Part shown: one piece after another, positions 1 through 10,855 of the stretch
How positions within the stretch are numbered: position 1 is the stretch's first letter
Layout: each line of letters begins with the position of its first letter
Position numbers and translations under genes: made by a program
Assembly: GCA_903883965.1 (NCBI GenBank)
Contig: CAISCU010000014.1
Location: 1-64,000 of the forward strand
From: an uncultured Bacteroidota bacterium
GTDB taxonomy: Bacteria > Bacteroidota > Bacteroidia > UKL13-3
Reading direction: 5' to 3'
DNA length: 64,000 nt
The notes under the pieces: model-generated
What the model was told of the DNA's origin: nothing
Seen by the model: the letters and a program-made list of their open reading frames with translations, nothing else
Database searches by the model: none

Positions 1-109
1 ATGGATAAGACTCGTTCTCAACTCGACACTCAAAATTTTGTGCCATCAAGTTGAGCGTCATCATTACGCCTAGCGCGGCAATGATGCCTCTTTTGATCAT
101 GTTTTTCAT
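1..109 (-). CDS. 5' part of a secreted protein running off the window edge (MKNMIKRGIIAALGVMMTLNLMAQNFECRVENESYP...)
   Basis: Manual reading of the minus strand: ATG at 107-109, open to base 1, hydrophobic signal peptide followed by AQNFECRVENESY, similar to AQGFSCRIENEDY of the 54885..55670 ORF. Confidence 0.65.
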   Translation of the reverse strand, partial: MKNMIKRGIIAALGVMMTLNLMAQNFECRVENESYP

Positions 110-332
110 ATAGTGTAGTTTTTAATTTATATTGTTTTTATTTACAGTGTTATTCAAATTTATTAGTTTTTGGGATTAAAAAAAATATTTTCAAGTATTT
201 TTAATTCACATGTTATGTACTATTATTATTTTGCACAAATTTCACATTATCATGAATATCTGCAAGTTAACTTTAGGTTAAATTGCGACTATTAAAATAT
301 GAACTAAATTACTCTCCTAAATTTAAAGATAC

Positions 333-2639
333 ATGAATAAAAACAACATCCTATTTTCATTTCTACTATTTTTCACATTTGTCGCATTTCAAATTTCAGG
401 ACAAAACATCATTCCAGCACCAATTAAAAAAATCCATTCAAATGGCTATTTTATATTTAAAAACCTGAATTACTTAAAAAATGAATGTAAAGGAAAAGAA
501 TTTGGGAATACCGTCAATTCATTTATTGAAACATTTCAAAATAAAACAGGGTATCAAATTCAAAAGAAACATTTTGGATCCGCTACAATTGAGATCCTTT
601 TAGATCAAACCTTACTGAATAAAGAAGCTTATCGCATTCAAATTGATACCAATCAAATAAGCATTTCTATATCCGATGTAAAGGGTTTGTTTTATGCCTT
701 TCAAAGCATTTATCAGCTTTTGCCTGCAGTCAGAAACAATGCAGAGATAAAAATTCCATGCATGCAAATTCAAGACCAACCAGCGTTTACATGGAGAGGA
801 ATGCATTTGGATGTAAGCAGGCATTATTTTTCAATGGAGACCATTAAACAGTATTTAGACCTGATGGCAACGTATAAAATGAATAAATTTCATTGGCATT
901 TGGTAGATGACCAAGGCTGGAGAATTGAAATTAAAAAATTCCCAAAATTGACTCAAATTGGCGCCTGGAGGGTAAATAAAAATGAATATTGGTGGAATGA
1001 CCGACCTCAAGCGAGTGCAAATGAAGAAGCCAATTATGGAGGATATTATACTCAAAATCAAATCAGAGAAATAATAGCCTATGCAGCATCAAAACAAATT
1101 GAGGTAATACCTGAAATTGAGATGCCTGGGCACGTAGCAAGTGCCATAGCCTCATATTCTGAATTGAGTTGTAAACAAAATACACAATTACAAATGACAG
1201 GAGGCAACTATACAGCTATTTCCTCAAACTATTGTGCTGGAAATGAGCAAGTATTTGATTTTATAGAAGCTGTATTAAAGGAAGTATTTGAATTGTTTCC
1301 TTCTAAATATGTTCATGTTGGAGGTGATGAAGTTGATAAAACCAGTTGGGAAAATTGCAACAAATGTCAATTGAGGATGAAAACTGAAAACCTGAAAGAT
1401 GAAGAAGAATTACAGAGCTATTTTATGAAAAGAATTGGTGCCTACATAGAACAAAATCATAAAAAAATGATTGGATGGGATGAAATTTTACAAGGAGGTT
1501 TAGCTAAAGGTGCAATTGTGATGAGCTGGAGAGGAGAAATTGGAGGCATTGAAGCTGCAAAAATGAAACACAATGTGATTATGACACCTGGTAGCCCTTG
1601 TTATTTTGACCATTACCAAGGAAATGCTTCGTACGAACCCAAAGCATTCAATGGATTTAACTCTCTTAAAAATGTATACAATTACCGCCCTATTCCAGCT
1701 CAACTGCCTGATTCATTGCACCATTATGTATTGGGTGCTCAAGGAAATGTATGGAGCGAATACATTCAAAGTACCAATCAATTAGAATACATGATTTTAC
1801 CTCGTATGCTTGCACTCTCAGAAGTATTATGGGGCAATGACACTACCAGAAAATGGGACGAATTTTATAACCGTATTCAAAGCCATTTTGAACGTTTCGA
1901 CCTCATGGGATTGAATTATGCACCCATCAACACCAAAATAAAATTTGAAACCTTTTACAAAGATTCGGCACTTTATTTAAACATGAGTAGTGATTATCCG
2001 GATGGTCAAATTTATTTTACAAAAGACAATTCCATGCCTGGATTACAAAGTGTATTATATGAAAAACCAATTTTAATTGATTCTTCAGCTCAATTTCAGA
2101 CCTTATTATTTAAAAACAATCGCCCAATGAGTCCAATTGCTTCAAGCCAAGAGTTTGTTATACATAAAGCTATTGGCGGAAAAGTTACATACAATTTACC
2201 CATTAGTAAACAATACAAAGCAGAAGGAGACATTAGTTTAATCAATGGCATTAGAGGCCCTCTCGAGACCAAAAGAAACTGGCAAGGAGTGATCAAAGAA
2301 AATTTAAATATAACCGTTGAATTGCCTCAAATGACATCCATTTCTAAATTGGCTTTGGGCTGTTTAAATTATTACAAAGCTTGGGTATTTCTCCCTGATT
2401 CAGTTCTCTACTCAATATCTAAAGATGGTAAGCAATTTGAAAGTATTGGGAATGTCATCAGTGAATTCAATTCAGGATCTGACAGCTTATTTACAGCTGA
2501 TTTTGAATTAAAATTGGCTAAATCAAAACAGGCCAAATACATTAAAGTAGAAGCCATTAACAGAAAAGTTTGCCCTAAAGGTCATCCAGGAGAAGGTCAA
2601 GGTTCGTGGATATTTACCGACGAACTGATTGTGCAATAA
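333..2639 (+). CDS. Beta-N-acetylhexosaminidase (GH20) with C-terminal extension
   Basis: Signal peptide; GH20 motifs WRGMHLDVSRHYF, FHWHLVDDQGWRIEI, HVGGDEV. Confidence 0.92.
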   Translation: MNKNNILFSFLLFFTFVAFQISGQNIIPAPIKKIHSNGYFIFKNLNYLKNECKGKEFGNTVNSFIETFQNKTGYQIQKKHFGSATIEILLDQTLLNKEAYRIQIDTNQISISISDVKGLFYAFQSIYQLLPAVRNNAEIKIPCMQIQDQPAFTWRGMHLDVSRHYFSMETIKQYLDLMATYKMNKFHWHLVDDQGWRIEIKKFPKLTQIGAWRVNKNEYWWNDRPQASANEEANYGGYYTQNQIREIIAYAASKQIEVIPEIEMPGHVASAIASYSELSCKQNTQLQMTGGNYTAISSNYCAGNEQVFDFIEAVLKEVFELFPSKYVHVGGDEVDKTSWENCNKCQLRMKTENLKDEEELQSYFMKRIGAYIEQNHKKMIGWDEILQGGLAKGAIVMSWRGEIGGIEAAKMKHNVIMTPGSPCYFDHYQGNASYEPKAFNGFNSLKNVYNYRPIPAQLPDSLHHYVLGAQGNVWSEYIQSTNQLEYMILPRMLALSEVLWGNDTTRKWDEFYNRIQSHFERFDLMGLNYAPINTKIKFETFYKDSALYLNMSSDYPDGQIYFTKDNSMPGLQSVLYEKPILIDSSAQFQTLLFKNNRPMSPIASSQEFVIHKAIGGKVTYNLPISKQYKAEGDISLINGIRGPLETKRNWQGVIKENLNITVELPQMTSISKLALGCLNYYKAWVFLPDSVLYSISKDGKQFESIGNVISEFNSGSDSLFTADFELKLAKSKQAKYIKVEAINRKVCPKGHPGEGQGSWIFTDELIVQ

Positions 2640-2669
2640 ATACAATCATTTCTGCTTATCATTGAATCT

Positions 2670-4283
2670 ATGAGCATAAAACGTTTTTATTGGTTGTTTC
2701 TATTGGTTATTGTGTTTGCCAATGTTGGTTCTGCACAAAAACCGGCATTGATTCCTTACCCCAATAACCTTGTAACAAAAGCAGGAAGTTTTGATTTTCT
2801 GACTTTGACAGCTGTAAGTTATTCAAACATTGAATTTAAAAATGAAGCTAGTTATTTGGTTTCAGGTTTATTGGATTTAGCCAATCTCAAAGCCTATTCT
2901 TGCTTCTCAAAAAAAATTAAATCAAGGTCAATTGTTTTAAAAAAAGACCTAAAAATAAAACATACTGAGGCATATTCTTTGACAATCACAAACAATCAAA
3001 TTACCATAAAAGCAGCTAGCCCAAAAGGACTTTTTTATGGCATACAGACCCTATTACAATTGGTAGCAAATGCACCTAACAAGTTGTCTGTACAATGTCT
3101 AAGCATTGATAATGACCACCCTCAATTTGCATGGAGAGGCATGCATTTAGATTGTTCGAGACATTTCTTTAAACCCGAATTTATCAAAAAATACATAGAC
3201 CTAATGGCTGCTTATAAATTCAATTATTTCCATTGGCACTTAACCGATGACCAAGGTTGGAGAATTGAAATTAAAAAATACCCGAAACTAACTCAAATTG
3301 GTGCTTACAGAGCTGGCACCATGAAAGGTCATTACACAGCTCAACAATTTGACAGCATACCTTATGGTGGATTTTATACTCAATCGGAAATAAGAGAAAT
3401 AGTTGCCTATGCTCAAAACAGACATATTGAAATTGTTCCAGAAATAGACATGCCCGGGCATGCAAGGGCAGCAATAGCAGCCTATCCAGAACTGTCTTGT
3501 ACTGGAAATCAAGTTTCGGTTGGTATGAAATGGGGCATTGAAAAAGAGGTCCTCTGCCCTAGCCCATTTACTTTTCAATTCATCGATGATTTATTTGCAG
3601 AATTGACTCAATTGTTTCCGGGTACATACATCCATATTGGAGGAGACGAAGTGCTCAAAGATGAATGGAATGCTTCATTTTTTTGCAAAGAACTCATGCA
3701 AAAAGAACAACTAAAAGATGCCATTGAATTACAAGCCTTTTTTATGAATAAAATTGAAAAAATTGCAAATAAATACCATAAAAAAGCCATTGGTTGGGAT
3801 GAAATAATGGAGAAAAATAGCCAAACAAATGCTACCATTATGAGCTGGAGAGGCATGGAAGCTGGTATTGAAGCGGCAAAAAACAAACATGCAGTGATTA
3901 TGACTCCTATTGATTTTTGTTATTTTGACCATTACCAAAGCAAAAATGCAACAGAACCACTTGCCATAGGTGGGTTTACGCCATTAGAACAAGTTTATGA
4001 GTTCAATCCTTGCCCAGATTCAATTGCTGAACCAGACAAAAAATACATTTTAGGTGCACAAGGCAATGTTTGGACTGAATACCTTCAAACACCCGAAATG
4101 GTTGAATACATGGCAGTGCCCAGACTTTGCGCCTTGTCTGAAGTTTTATGGACAAGTCATGCAACTAAAAAACTTGGCTATTCAGATTTTAAAATCAGGC
4201 TAATTGCGCATCAGCCCTACTTAAATAAAAAACAGATTCATTACGCTAAAACATTCTTAATAAATGAGGCAGATAAAAAATAA
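2670..4283 (+). CDS. Beta-N-acetylhexosaminidase (GH20), paralogue of preceding gene
   Basis: WRGMHLDCSRHFF, FHWHLTDDQGWRIEI, HIGGDEV; signal peptide. Confidence 0.92.
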   Translation: MSIKRFYWLFLLVIVFANVGSAQKPALIPYPNNLVTKAGSFDFLTLTAVSYSNIEFKNEASYLVSGLLDLANLKAYSCFSKKIKSRSIVLKKDLKIKHTEAYSLTITNNQITIKAASPKGLFYGIQTLLQLVANAPNKLSVQCLSIDNDHPQFAWRGMHLDCSRHFFKPEFIKKYIDLMAAYKFNYFHWHLTDDQGWRIEIKKYPKLTQIGAYRAGTMKGHYTAQQFDSIPYGGFYTQSEIREIVAYAQNRHIEIVPEIDMPGHARAAIAAYPELSCTGNQVSVGMKWGIEKEVLCPSPFTFQFIDDLFAELTQLFPGTYIHIGGDEVLKDEWNASFFCKELMQKEQLKDAIELQAFFMNKIEKIANKYHKKAIGWDEIMEKNSQTNATIMSWRGMEAGIEAAKNKHAVIMTPIDFCYFDHYQSKNATEPLAIGGFTPLEQVYEFNPCPDSIAEPDKKYILGAQGNVWTEYLQTPEMVEYMAVPRLCALSEVLWTSHATKKLGYSDFKIRLIAHQPYLNKKQIHYAKTFLINEADKK

Positions 4284-5277
4284 CCGAAAAGCGTTCATTC
4301 AAAAAACAGGATTGGCTCTTATGGCTGGCATTTCCAAACCCTTAGTTGGGTTTGGTTTTACAGAAAAATCGCCAGTAATAAAAGGCTCAAATAACGAACT
4401 AAAACCCATTGTTATTTCTACCTGGGATTTTGGCTTAAAAGCCAATGAAGGGGCTTGGCAAGTGCTTAAAAATGGTGGCAATGCCATAGATGCCGTTGAA
4501 ACTGGAGTTAAAGTTACAGAAGCAGACCCCAATGAACGCAGTGTAGGTTATGGTGGCAGACCCGATAGAGATGGGAAAGTAACCTTAGATGCCTGTATCA
4601 TGGACCACCAATTCAATATAGGGTCTGTAGCTGCTTTGGAATCTATTAAACACCCTGTTTCTGTTGCCAGAGCAGTTATGGAAAAAACCCCGCACGTGAT
4701 GTTGGTTGGCGACGGTGCTTTGCAGTTTGCAATATCTCAAGGATTTACCAAAGAAAACCTACTCATTGAAGCTTCACAAAAAGAATACGAGCAATGGCTC
4801 ATCAAATCTGAATACAAACCTAAGGTAAACATAGAAAATCACGATACCATTGGTATGCTGGCCTTAGATGTAAATGGCAATTTATCAGGAGCTTGTACTA
4901 CTAGTGGAATGGCATTTAAAATGCATGGGCGTGTGGGCGATTCTCCAATTATAGGTGCTGGCTTATATGTAGACAATGAAATAGGTGCAGCAACAGCCAC
5001 AGGGCATGGAGAAGAAGTTATTCGAATGACTGGATCTCATTTGGTTGTAGAATTAATGAGAATGGGCTATTCTCCTGAAAAAGCTTGTAAAAAAGCAGTT
5101 GAAAGAATTATTGGGATTTGTAAACAACGCAATAAAAATATCCGAGATATTCAAGTAGGATTCATTGCCTTAAACAAAAAGGGCGAATTTGGTTCATACT
5201 GCGTGCAATCAGGGTTTCAATATGCTGTTTACAACCAAAATGGCAACAATTTGCACAAATCGGATCATGTCATTTAA
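4264..5277 (+). CDS. N4-(beta-N-acetylglucosaminyl)-L-asparaginase (glycosylasparaginase, Ntn hydrolase)
   Basis: GGNAIDAVETGV, NHDTIGMLALD (autocleavage Asp-Thr), GACTTSGMAFKMHGRVGDSPIIGAGLY. Confidence 0.92.
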   Translation: MRQIKNNRKAFIQKTGLALMAGISKPLVGFGFTEKSPVIKGSNNELKPIVISTWDFGLKANEGAWQVLKNGGNAIDAVETGVKVTEADPNERSVGYGGRPDRDGKVTLDACIMDHQFNIGSVAALESIKHPVSVARAVMEKTPHVMLVGDGALQFAISQGFTKENLLIEASQKEYEQWLIKSEYKPKVNIENHDTIGMLALDVNGNLSGACTTSGMAFKMHGRVGDSPIIGAGLYVDNEIGAATATGHGEEVIRMTGSHLVVELMRMGYSPEKACKKAVERIIGICKQRNKNIRDIQVGFIALNKKGEFGSYCVQSGFQYAVYNQNGNNLHKSDHVI

Positions 5278-5281
5278 AACA

Positions 5282-5968
5282 ATGTCCAAGCTAAAATGCC
5301 CCCTTCTGGAACTTGCTACTTTTGGCACTGAGAATTTAGCGTTGGTTCAAAAGGGCACTGTCAAAAGAATTGAATTGTGCAGCAATAAACTAGCCGATGG
5401 ATTGACTCCAGATTTGGCTGTATTTGTACAATACAGGGTATTTCCAGACTTAGACATACGCGTAATGATAAGGCCTAAAGCGGGTCATTTTACTTACACT
5501 GAAATTGAATTTGAACAAATGCAAAACGAATTGCTCACTTTTAAAAACAAAGGTGCCAATGGGTTTGTATTTGGAATTTTAAATTCAGATGGCACAATTA
5601 ATACCGGTAAAAACAAGCAGTTAGTAGATTTGGCATACCCTCTACCCTGTACCTTTCACAAAGCTTTTGATTCATTACCTGATTACAAATTGGGCATTGA
5701 ACAATGCATACAAATAGGATTTAAACAGGTGCTCAGTTCGGGGCTAAAACCAAGTGTTATTGAAGGGATTGACACTTTAAAAAAAATGATTCAGTTAGCA
5801 GCCAATCAGCTCTGCATCATTCCTGGAGGTGGTATTAGGTCAAGTAATTTAGAGGCTATACACCAACAATTAAACTGTGAAATTTACCACAGCGCAGCCA
5901 TTACAGATAATAGCAACCAAGCTAATTTAAACGAAGTAAAACAACTTTTAACCCTATTGGAATGTTGA
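5282..5968 (+). CDS. cutC: CutC family protein (copper homeostasis)
   Basis: DLDIRVMIRPKAGHFTYTEIE, GANGFVFGILNSDGTI, FHKAFDSL, VLSSG, GGGIR; the longer ORF start at 5189 is probably not used (ATG at 5267 or 5282). Confidence 0.85.
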   Translation: MSKLKCPLLELATFGTENLALVQKGTVKRIELCSNKLADGLTPDLAVFVQYRVFPDLDIRVMIRPKAGHFTYTEIEFEQMQNELLTFKNKGANGFVFGILNSDGTINTGKNKQLVDLAYPLPCTFHKAFDSLPDYKLGIEQCIQIGFKQVLSSGLKPSVIEGIDTLKKMIQLAANQLCIIPGGGIRSSNLEAIHQQLNCEIYHSAAITDNSNQANLNEVKQLLTLLEC

Positions 5969-8463
5969 TGAAACGGCTTGTATTAGGTATGTTTTTATTG
6001 CTTACTTGTAGTTTAAGGGCTCAGGATATGTTAGGCTTAAACAATTTAAATTGGAAGGGTAACTTAATTTCAGGTGCAATGCCATTTAATAGCAAAGTAC
6101 CTTTTAATGTGCATACAGATTTACTAAAACAACAGTTGATTATTGACCCCTATCTTGGAAACAATGAACAACAATTGCAATGGATTTCAGACAGTACATG
6201 GGTGTATGAAACCTCATTTATGATTGAAAAGGATTTTTTCAAACACCAACAAATTGAGTTGGTTTTAGAGAATCCTGACACCTATTGCAACATCTTTTTA
6301 AACGGGAACTTTGTTGGTTCAACCAATAACCAATTTATGAATTGGGCATACAATTGTAAACAATACATGCATGTAGGATCAAATCAATTGAAACTGGTAT
6401 TTGACCCTATAACAAAATATGCTCCAATTGGCCAACAAGTATTACCTATTGAACCCTATGCACTTCACCGCAAACCTGCCTACCAATTTGGATGGGATTG
6501 GGGACCTAAATTGATAACAGTTGGTTTAAAAAATGCCTACCTAAAAGCATTCAATGACATTCAGTTTTTAAATTTCAAACAAAGCCAAACATTTCAATCT
6601 GATCAATCTGTAGATTTAAATTTAAGTTTTCAATTCAGTGTAAAAAATCGAGTAAAAATGAGTTACCAATTGAGCTGCCTTTCTGACAGCAATTTAAGCA
6701 TTCAACAACTTCAAACTACTTTTACAGACAGTACCTATTTTTTAAATTTTAAAGTACATTTAAACAACCCAAAACTATGGTGGACTGCAGCATTGGGCAA
6801 CCCATACAGGTACCAATTTCAATTAACAGTTCAAGAAAACAAACATGTCGCATTTCAGAAAAACATAGAAATTGGAATAAGAAAGCTTGAATTAGTTCAA
6901 GAACCCGACCATACAGGAAATGGCAAATCATTCTATTTTAAATTGAACAATACTCCCCTTTTCATGAAGGGAGCAAACCTCATTCCACCTAGTAGTTTCA
7001 TGCATCAATTACCTTTAACGCATTATGCTAAATTGACAGATGAAGCACTGAATATGCACATGAACATGATTCGAATTTGGGGAGGTGGCACCTATTTACC
7101 CGATGAATTTTATGAATTATGCGACCAAAAAGGCATACTCATTTGGCAAGACTTCATGTTTGCAGGATCTATGTATCCAGCCGATTCATTTTTTTGTCAT
7201 TCAGTAAAAGAAGAAGTGCAACAACAAGTGAGTAGATTGCAAAACCATCCTTGCTTGGCTTTGTTTTGCGGCAACAATGAAATCAGTGAGGCATGGCACA
7301 ATTGGGGCTGGCAAAAACAATATGCCATCAATGCTTCAGATTCACTTCAGCTGATTAAAAACTACAAATGGCTTTTTGAAAAAGCCATTCCAAATTGGAT
7401 AGCAGCAATTGCTCCTGTTATCTATTGGCCGTCATCACCTGCATATGGATGGGGAAGAAAACAAAGTTACTTGGAGGGTGATTCTCATTACTGGGGAGTT
7501 TGGTGGGGAGAAGCACCCTTTTCAGCTTACCAAAATCATACCGGTAGGTTTGTGAGTGAATATGGCTTTCAGGGCATGCCAGACCTAGCTGTATTGAATA
7601 AATACATGCACAGCAATGCTTTTTATATAGATTCATTGGCGCTTAAAAATCACCAAAAACACAAAAGAGGTTATGAACTGATCCGCATGTATATGGGTCA
7701 ACATTACAAGGTTCCAAAGCAATTCAATGCATTTGTATACACCTCTCAACTTTTACAGGCACATGCATTAAAAATTGCCATCGAAAGCCATCGAAAGCAA
7801 ATGCCTTATTGCATGGGCAGCCTCATTTGGCAACTAAACGATTGTTGGCCAGTTACATCTTGGAGTTTACTCGATTTTGAAAACAACCGCAAAGCAGCTT
7901 ATTACCAAGTTAAACACAGTTTCAGTCCTTTGCTGATTGCGTTTACTCAAACAACAGATTCGTTATGGATTCAATTATTAGACGACCGAAAACTAACAGA
8001 AAAAGGAAATTTAAACGTACGTTTAATAGACTTCGATGGAACTGTTAAATACCAGTACAGCGATTCTGTAACTTTATATAACAATGCAAACAACCTGCAA
8101 AAAGCCATCTCATTCAAGCAACTCATTAAACAACCAAAAGACAGCAATTCGCTTGTTTTAGAAGCCACATACAGCAGTGCGACAACTTGTATTCAATCTT
8201 TACATTATTTTACAGAGCCCAAAGACTTAGCCTTAAAAAAGGCCAAAATCAATTGTGAAATAATAGGTCCAAATTTAATAAAATTACAAAGCAGTACCCT
8301 CCACAAAAATGTATGGATTTATTCTACAGAAGGTAGTTATCAATTGAGTGATAATTTAATGGACCTCCTACCAAATCAACCCAAAACCATTGAACTAGAG
8401 AGTGGAAGTTTTGAGCAATTTAAACCCAGCTTCATGAGCTTGAACCAACAGGGAATTGAATAA
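5962..8463 (+). CDS. Beta-mannosidase-like glycoside hydrolase family 2
   Basis: FGWDWGPK, NMIRIWGGGTYLPDEFYELCDQKGILIWQDFMFA, CGNNEI, FVSEYGFQGMP. Confidence 0.92.
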   Translation: MLMKRLVLGMFLLLTCSLRAQDMLGLNNLNWKGNLISGAMPFNSKVPFNVHTDLLKQQLIIDPYLGNNEQQLQWISDSTWVYETSFMIEKDFFKHQQIELVLENPDTYCNIFLNGNFVGSTNNQFMNWAYNCKQYMHVGSNQLKLVFDPITKYAPIGQQVLPIEPYALHRKPAYQFGWDWGPKLITVGLKNAYLKAFNDIQFLNFKQSQTFQSDQSVDLNLSFQFSVKNRVKMSYQLSCLSDSNLSIQQLQTTFTDSTYFLNFKVHLNNPKLWWTAALGNPYRYQFQLTVQENKHVAFQKNIEIGIRKLELVQEPDHTGNGKSFYFKLNNTPLFMKGANLIPPSSFMHQLPLTHYAKLTDEALNMHMNMIRIWGGGTYLPDEFYELCDQKGILIWQDFMFAGSMYPADSFFCHSVKEEVQQQVSRLQNHPCLALFCGNNEISEAWHNWGWQKQYAINASDSLQLIKNYKWLFEKAIPNWIAAIAPVIYWPSSPAYGWGRKQSYLEGDSHYWGVWWGEAPFSAYQNHTGRFVSEYGFQGMPDLAVLNKYMHSNAFYIDSLALKNHQKHKRGYELIRMYMGQHYKVPKQFNAFVYTSQLLQAHALKIAIESHRKQMPYCMGSLIWQLNDCWPVTSWSLLDFENNRKAAYYQVKHSFSPLLIAFTQTTDSLWIQLLDDRKLTEKGNLNVRLIDFDGTVKYQYSDSVTLYNNANNLQKAISFKQLIKQPKDSNSLVLEATYSSATTCIQSLHYFTEPKDLALKKAKINCEIIGPNLIKLQSSTLHKNVWIYSTEGSYQLSDNLMDLLPNQPKTIELESGSFEQFKPSFMSLNQQGIE

Positions 8464-8518
8464 TATGATTTATGTCTTTTAATTGTTTTTTTGATTGTCA
8501 AAAACTTAGCTTTGAGCT

Positions 8519-9592
8519 ATGAAACATGTGATTGTTATGCTTAGCTTCATTACCCTTATTGGTTGTGGTAAGAAAAAAGAAACCTTTGCCGTTGAAACTG
8601 GTAACATCACTGAAGCTGTTTATGCCTCAGGAAAAATAAAAGCTAAAAATCAATATACGGCTTATTTACCTGTAAATGGCATCGTGAATCAGCTTTTTGT
8701 AGAAGAGGGCGATTTCATAAAAAAAGGAATGCCTATTTTGAGTTTGGCACATGAAACGCAAAAAATAGGCATCAACAATGCTGCATCAAATGCCAACTAT
8801 GCCCAGTTAAAAGCCAATCAAGATAAATTAGAAGAGGCAAAAGCAATGGTGGAATTTACTCAAAACAAACTCAAACTCGATTCTTTGAATTACCTCCGTC
8901 AACAAGCACTTTGGAACAAACAAATTGGCTCACAATTAGACTTAGAGCAAAAACTGGTTAACTATAAAAATGCAATGAGTGCTAATGTAAGTGCCAGCAG
9001 TAAATTGAAAGATTTAAAAAGACAATTGGACTTGAACGCCCAACTGACATCTGGAAATTTAAAAATGAGCAATCAACAAGCAAAAGATTTTACTTTATTC
9101 AGTGAAACAGATGGCAGGGTGTTTGAATTGTATAAGAAAATTGGCGAGTTGGCTACTGCACAATCTGCCTTGGCTGTCATCGGTTCTGAGAAAGATTTTA
9201 TATTGGAACTCCAAGTAGACGAATATGATGTTACCAAAATAGCATTGGGTCAACAGGTAATGGTAAAACTCGACAGTTACAAAGGCAAAGTATTTGAAGC
9301 GGTCATCAGTAAAATCATACCTATTATGAATGAACGAACCAAATCATTTACTGTAGAAGCCTTGTTCACGAAAGCCCCTTCTGTATTGTACCCTAACCTC
9401 AGTTTCGAGGCAAATATTGTCATTCAAACCAAATCAAATGTGTTATTGATTCCAAGAAATTACCTTTTCAACGACAGTTTGGTAACCAAAGAAAATGGAG
9501 AACAAGTAGTTGTTCATACAGGATTAATGGATTACCAAAAGGTTGAAATTTTAAACGGAATTTCTGCTAACGAAACTTTGCTGAAACCTTAA
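8519..9592 (+). CDS. Efflux transporter periplasmic adaptor (HlyD/MacA-like)
   Basis: Lipoprotein-like N-terminus (LIGCGKKK), biotinyl-lipoyl-like and beta-barrel regions; directly followed by permease and ATPase. Confidence 0.85.
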   Translation: MKHVIVMLSFITLIGCGKKKETFAVETGNITEAVYASGKIKAKNQYTAYLPVNGIVNQLFVEEGDFIKKGMPILSLAHETQKIGINNAASNANYAQLKANQDKLEEAKAMVEFTQNKLKLDSLNYLRQQALWNKQIGSQLDLEQKLVNYKNAMSANVSASSKLKDLKRQLDLNAQLTSGNLKMSNQQAKDFTLFSETDGRVFELYKKIGELATAQSALAVIGSEKDFILELQVDEYDVTKIALGQQVMVKLDSYKGKVFEAVISKIIPIMNERTKSFTVEALFTKAPSVLYPNLSFEANIVIQTKSNVLLIPRNYLFNDSLVTKENGEQVVVHTGLMDYQKVEILNGISANETLLKP

Positions 9593-9594
9593 AC

Positions 9595-10854
9595 ATGAAT
9601 TTTAAATTATTGTACAGTGTTTCGCTGGCATTGTTGCTGGCTAGGTGGAAGCAAACTTTGGTGGCTGCTATAGGGGTCACATTTAGTATTACCATGTTCA
9701 TTACCTTGCTGAGTTTTATGTCTGGATTGAACGATATGCTAGATGGCTTAATCATTAACAGAACACCACATATTCGGCTGTACAACGAACTCAAGGCCAG
9801 CGAGCATCAGGCATTGACAGAATCTGAACAATACAAAAACTCGCATGGATTTATTCATTCAGTAAAACCCAAAAGCGACCGTAAAGGATTGTACAATGCA
9901 GGAGCAATCATTTCATATTTAAAAACCGATTCAAGGGTATTGGGAATAGCGCCCAAAATTGCCACCCAAGTATTTTATACAGTTGGTTCGATTGACTTAG
10001 CAGGATCTATTAACGGTATTGAGGTTGAAGCCGAAAACAAACTTTTTTATTTTCAAGATTATGTAGTTGCTGGAAATATTTTTGACCTTAAAAACACACC
10101 AAATAGCATTATTCTAGGCAAAGGAGCTGCAGAAAAAATGATGGTTCAAATTGGCGATATGATTCAAATTACCAATAATAAAGGCGAAATTTTTCCTTTA
10201 AAAGTAGTGGGCTTTTTTCAATCAGGTTTATCTGAGATAGATAAGGTTCAAAGTTACTGCTCAATGGAAACCACTCAAAAAATACTGGGAGAATCGGGCA
10301 GTTTTATGACAGATATTCAAGTTAAACTTACCCGTATAGAAGATGCGCCAGCAGTGGCAAAATATTACCAACATTTATTTGGTTGCGAAGCCATAGACAT
10401 TCAAACTGCAAATTCTCAATTTGAAACAGGAAGTACCGTCAGAACCCTTATTTCCTATGTAGTTGGCATTACATTATTGGTGGTTGCCGGTTTTGGCATT
10501 TACAATATTTTGAACATGATGATTTACGAAAAAATGGATACCATTGCCATTTTAAAAGCAACTGGATTTTCTGGTAACGATGTGAATGCGGTTTTCATTT
10601 CCATAGCCCTAAGTATTGGCATTTTTGGAGGCATCATGGGAATGTTTTTTGGGTTTGGCTTGACACATCTCATTGATATGATTCCTTTCAATACAGCAGC
10701 GTTACCTACCATTACTACCTACCCTATTAATTACAATCCAAAATTCTATATCATCTCAATCGTGTTTTCAATTGTAACTACCTATTTTGCCGGTTTCTTA
10801 CCTGCAAGAAAGGCCAGTAGAATTGACCCGGTTGTCATTATCAGGGGTAAATAA
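9595..10854 (+). CDS. ABC transporter permease (MacB/FtsX-like)
   Basis: N-terminal TM, periplasmic core domain, C-terminal FtsX-like TMs ending FLPARKASRIDPVVIIRGK. Confidence 0.9.
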   Translation: MNFKLLYSVSLALLLARWKQTLVAAIGVTFSITMFITLLSFMSGLNDMLDGLIINRTPHIRLYNELKASEHQALTESEQYKNSHGFIHSVKPKSDRKGLYNAGAIISYLKTDSRVLGIAPKIATQVFYTVGSIDLAGSINGIEVEAENKLFYFQDYVVAGNIFDLKNTPNSIILGKGAAEKMMVQIGDMIQITNNKGEIFPLKVVGFFQSGLSEIDKVQSYCSMETTQKILGESGSFMTDIQVKLTRIEDAPAVAKYYQHLFGCEAIDIQTANSQFETGSTVRTLISYVVGITLLVVAGFGIYNILNMMIYEKMDTIAILKATGFSGNDVNAVFISIALSIGIFGGIMGMFFGFGLTHLIDMIPFNTAALPTITTYPINYNPKFYIISIVFSIVTTYFAGFLPARKASRIDPVVIIRGK

Positions 10855-10855
10855 C

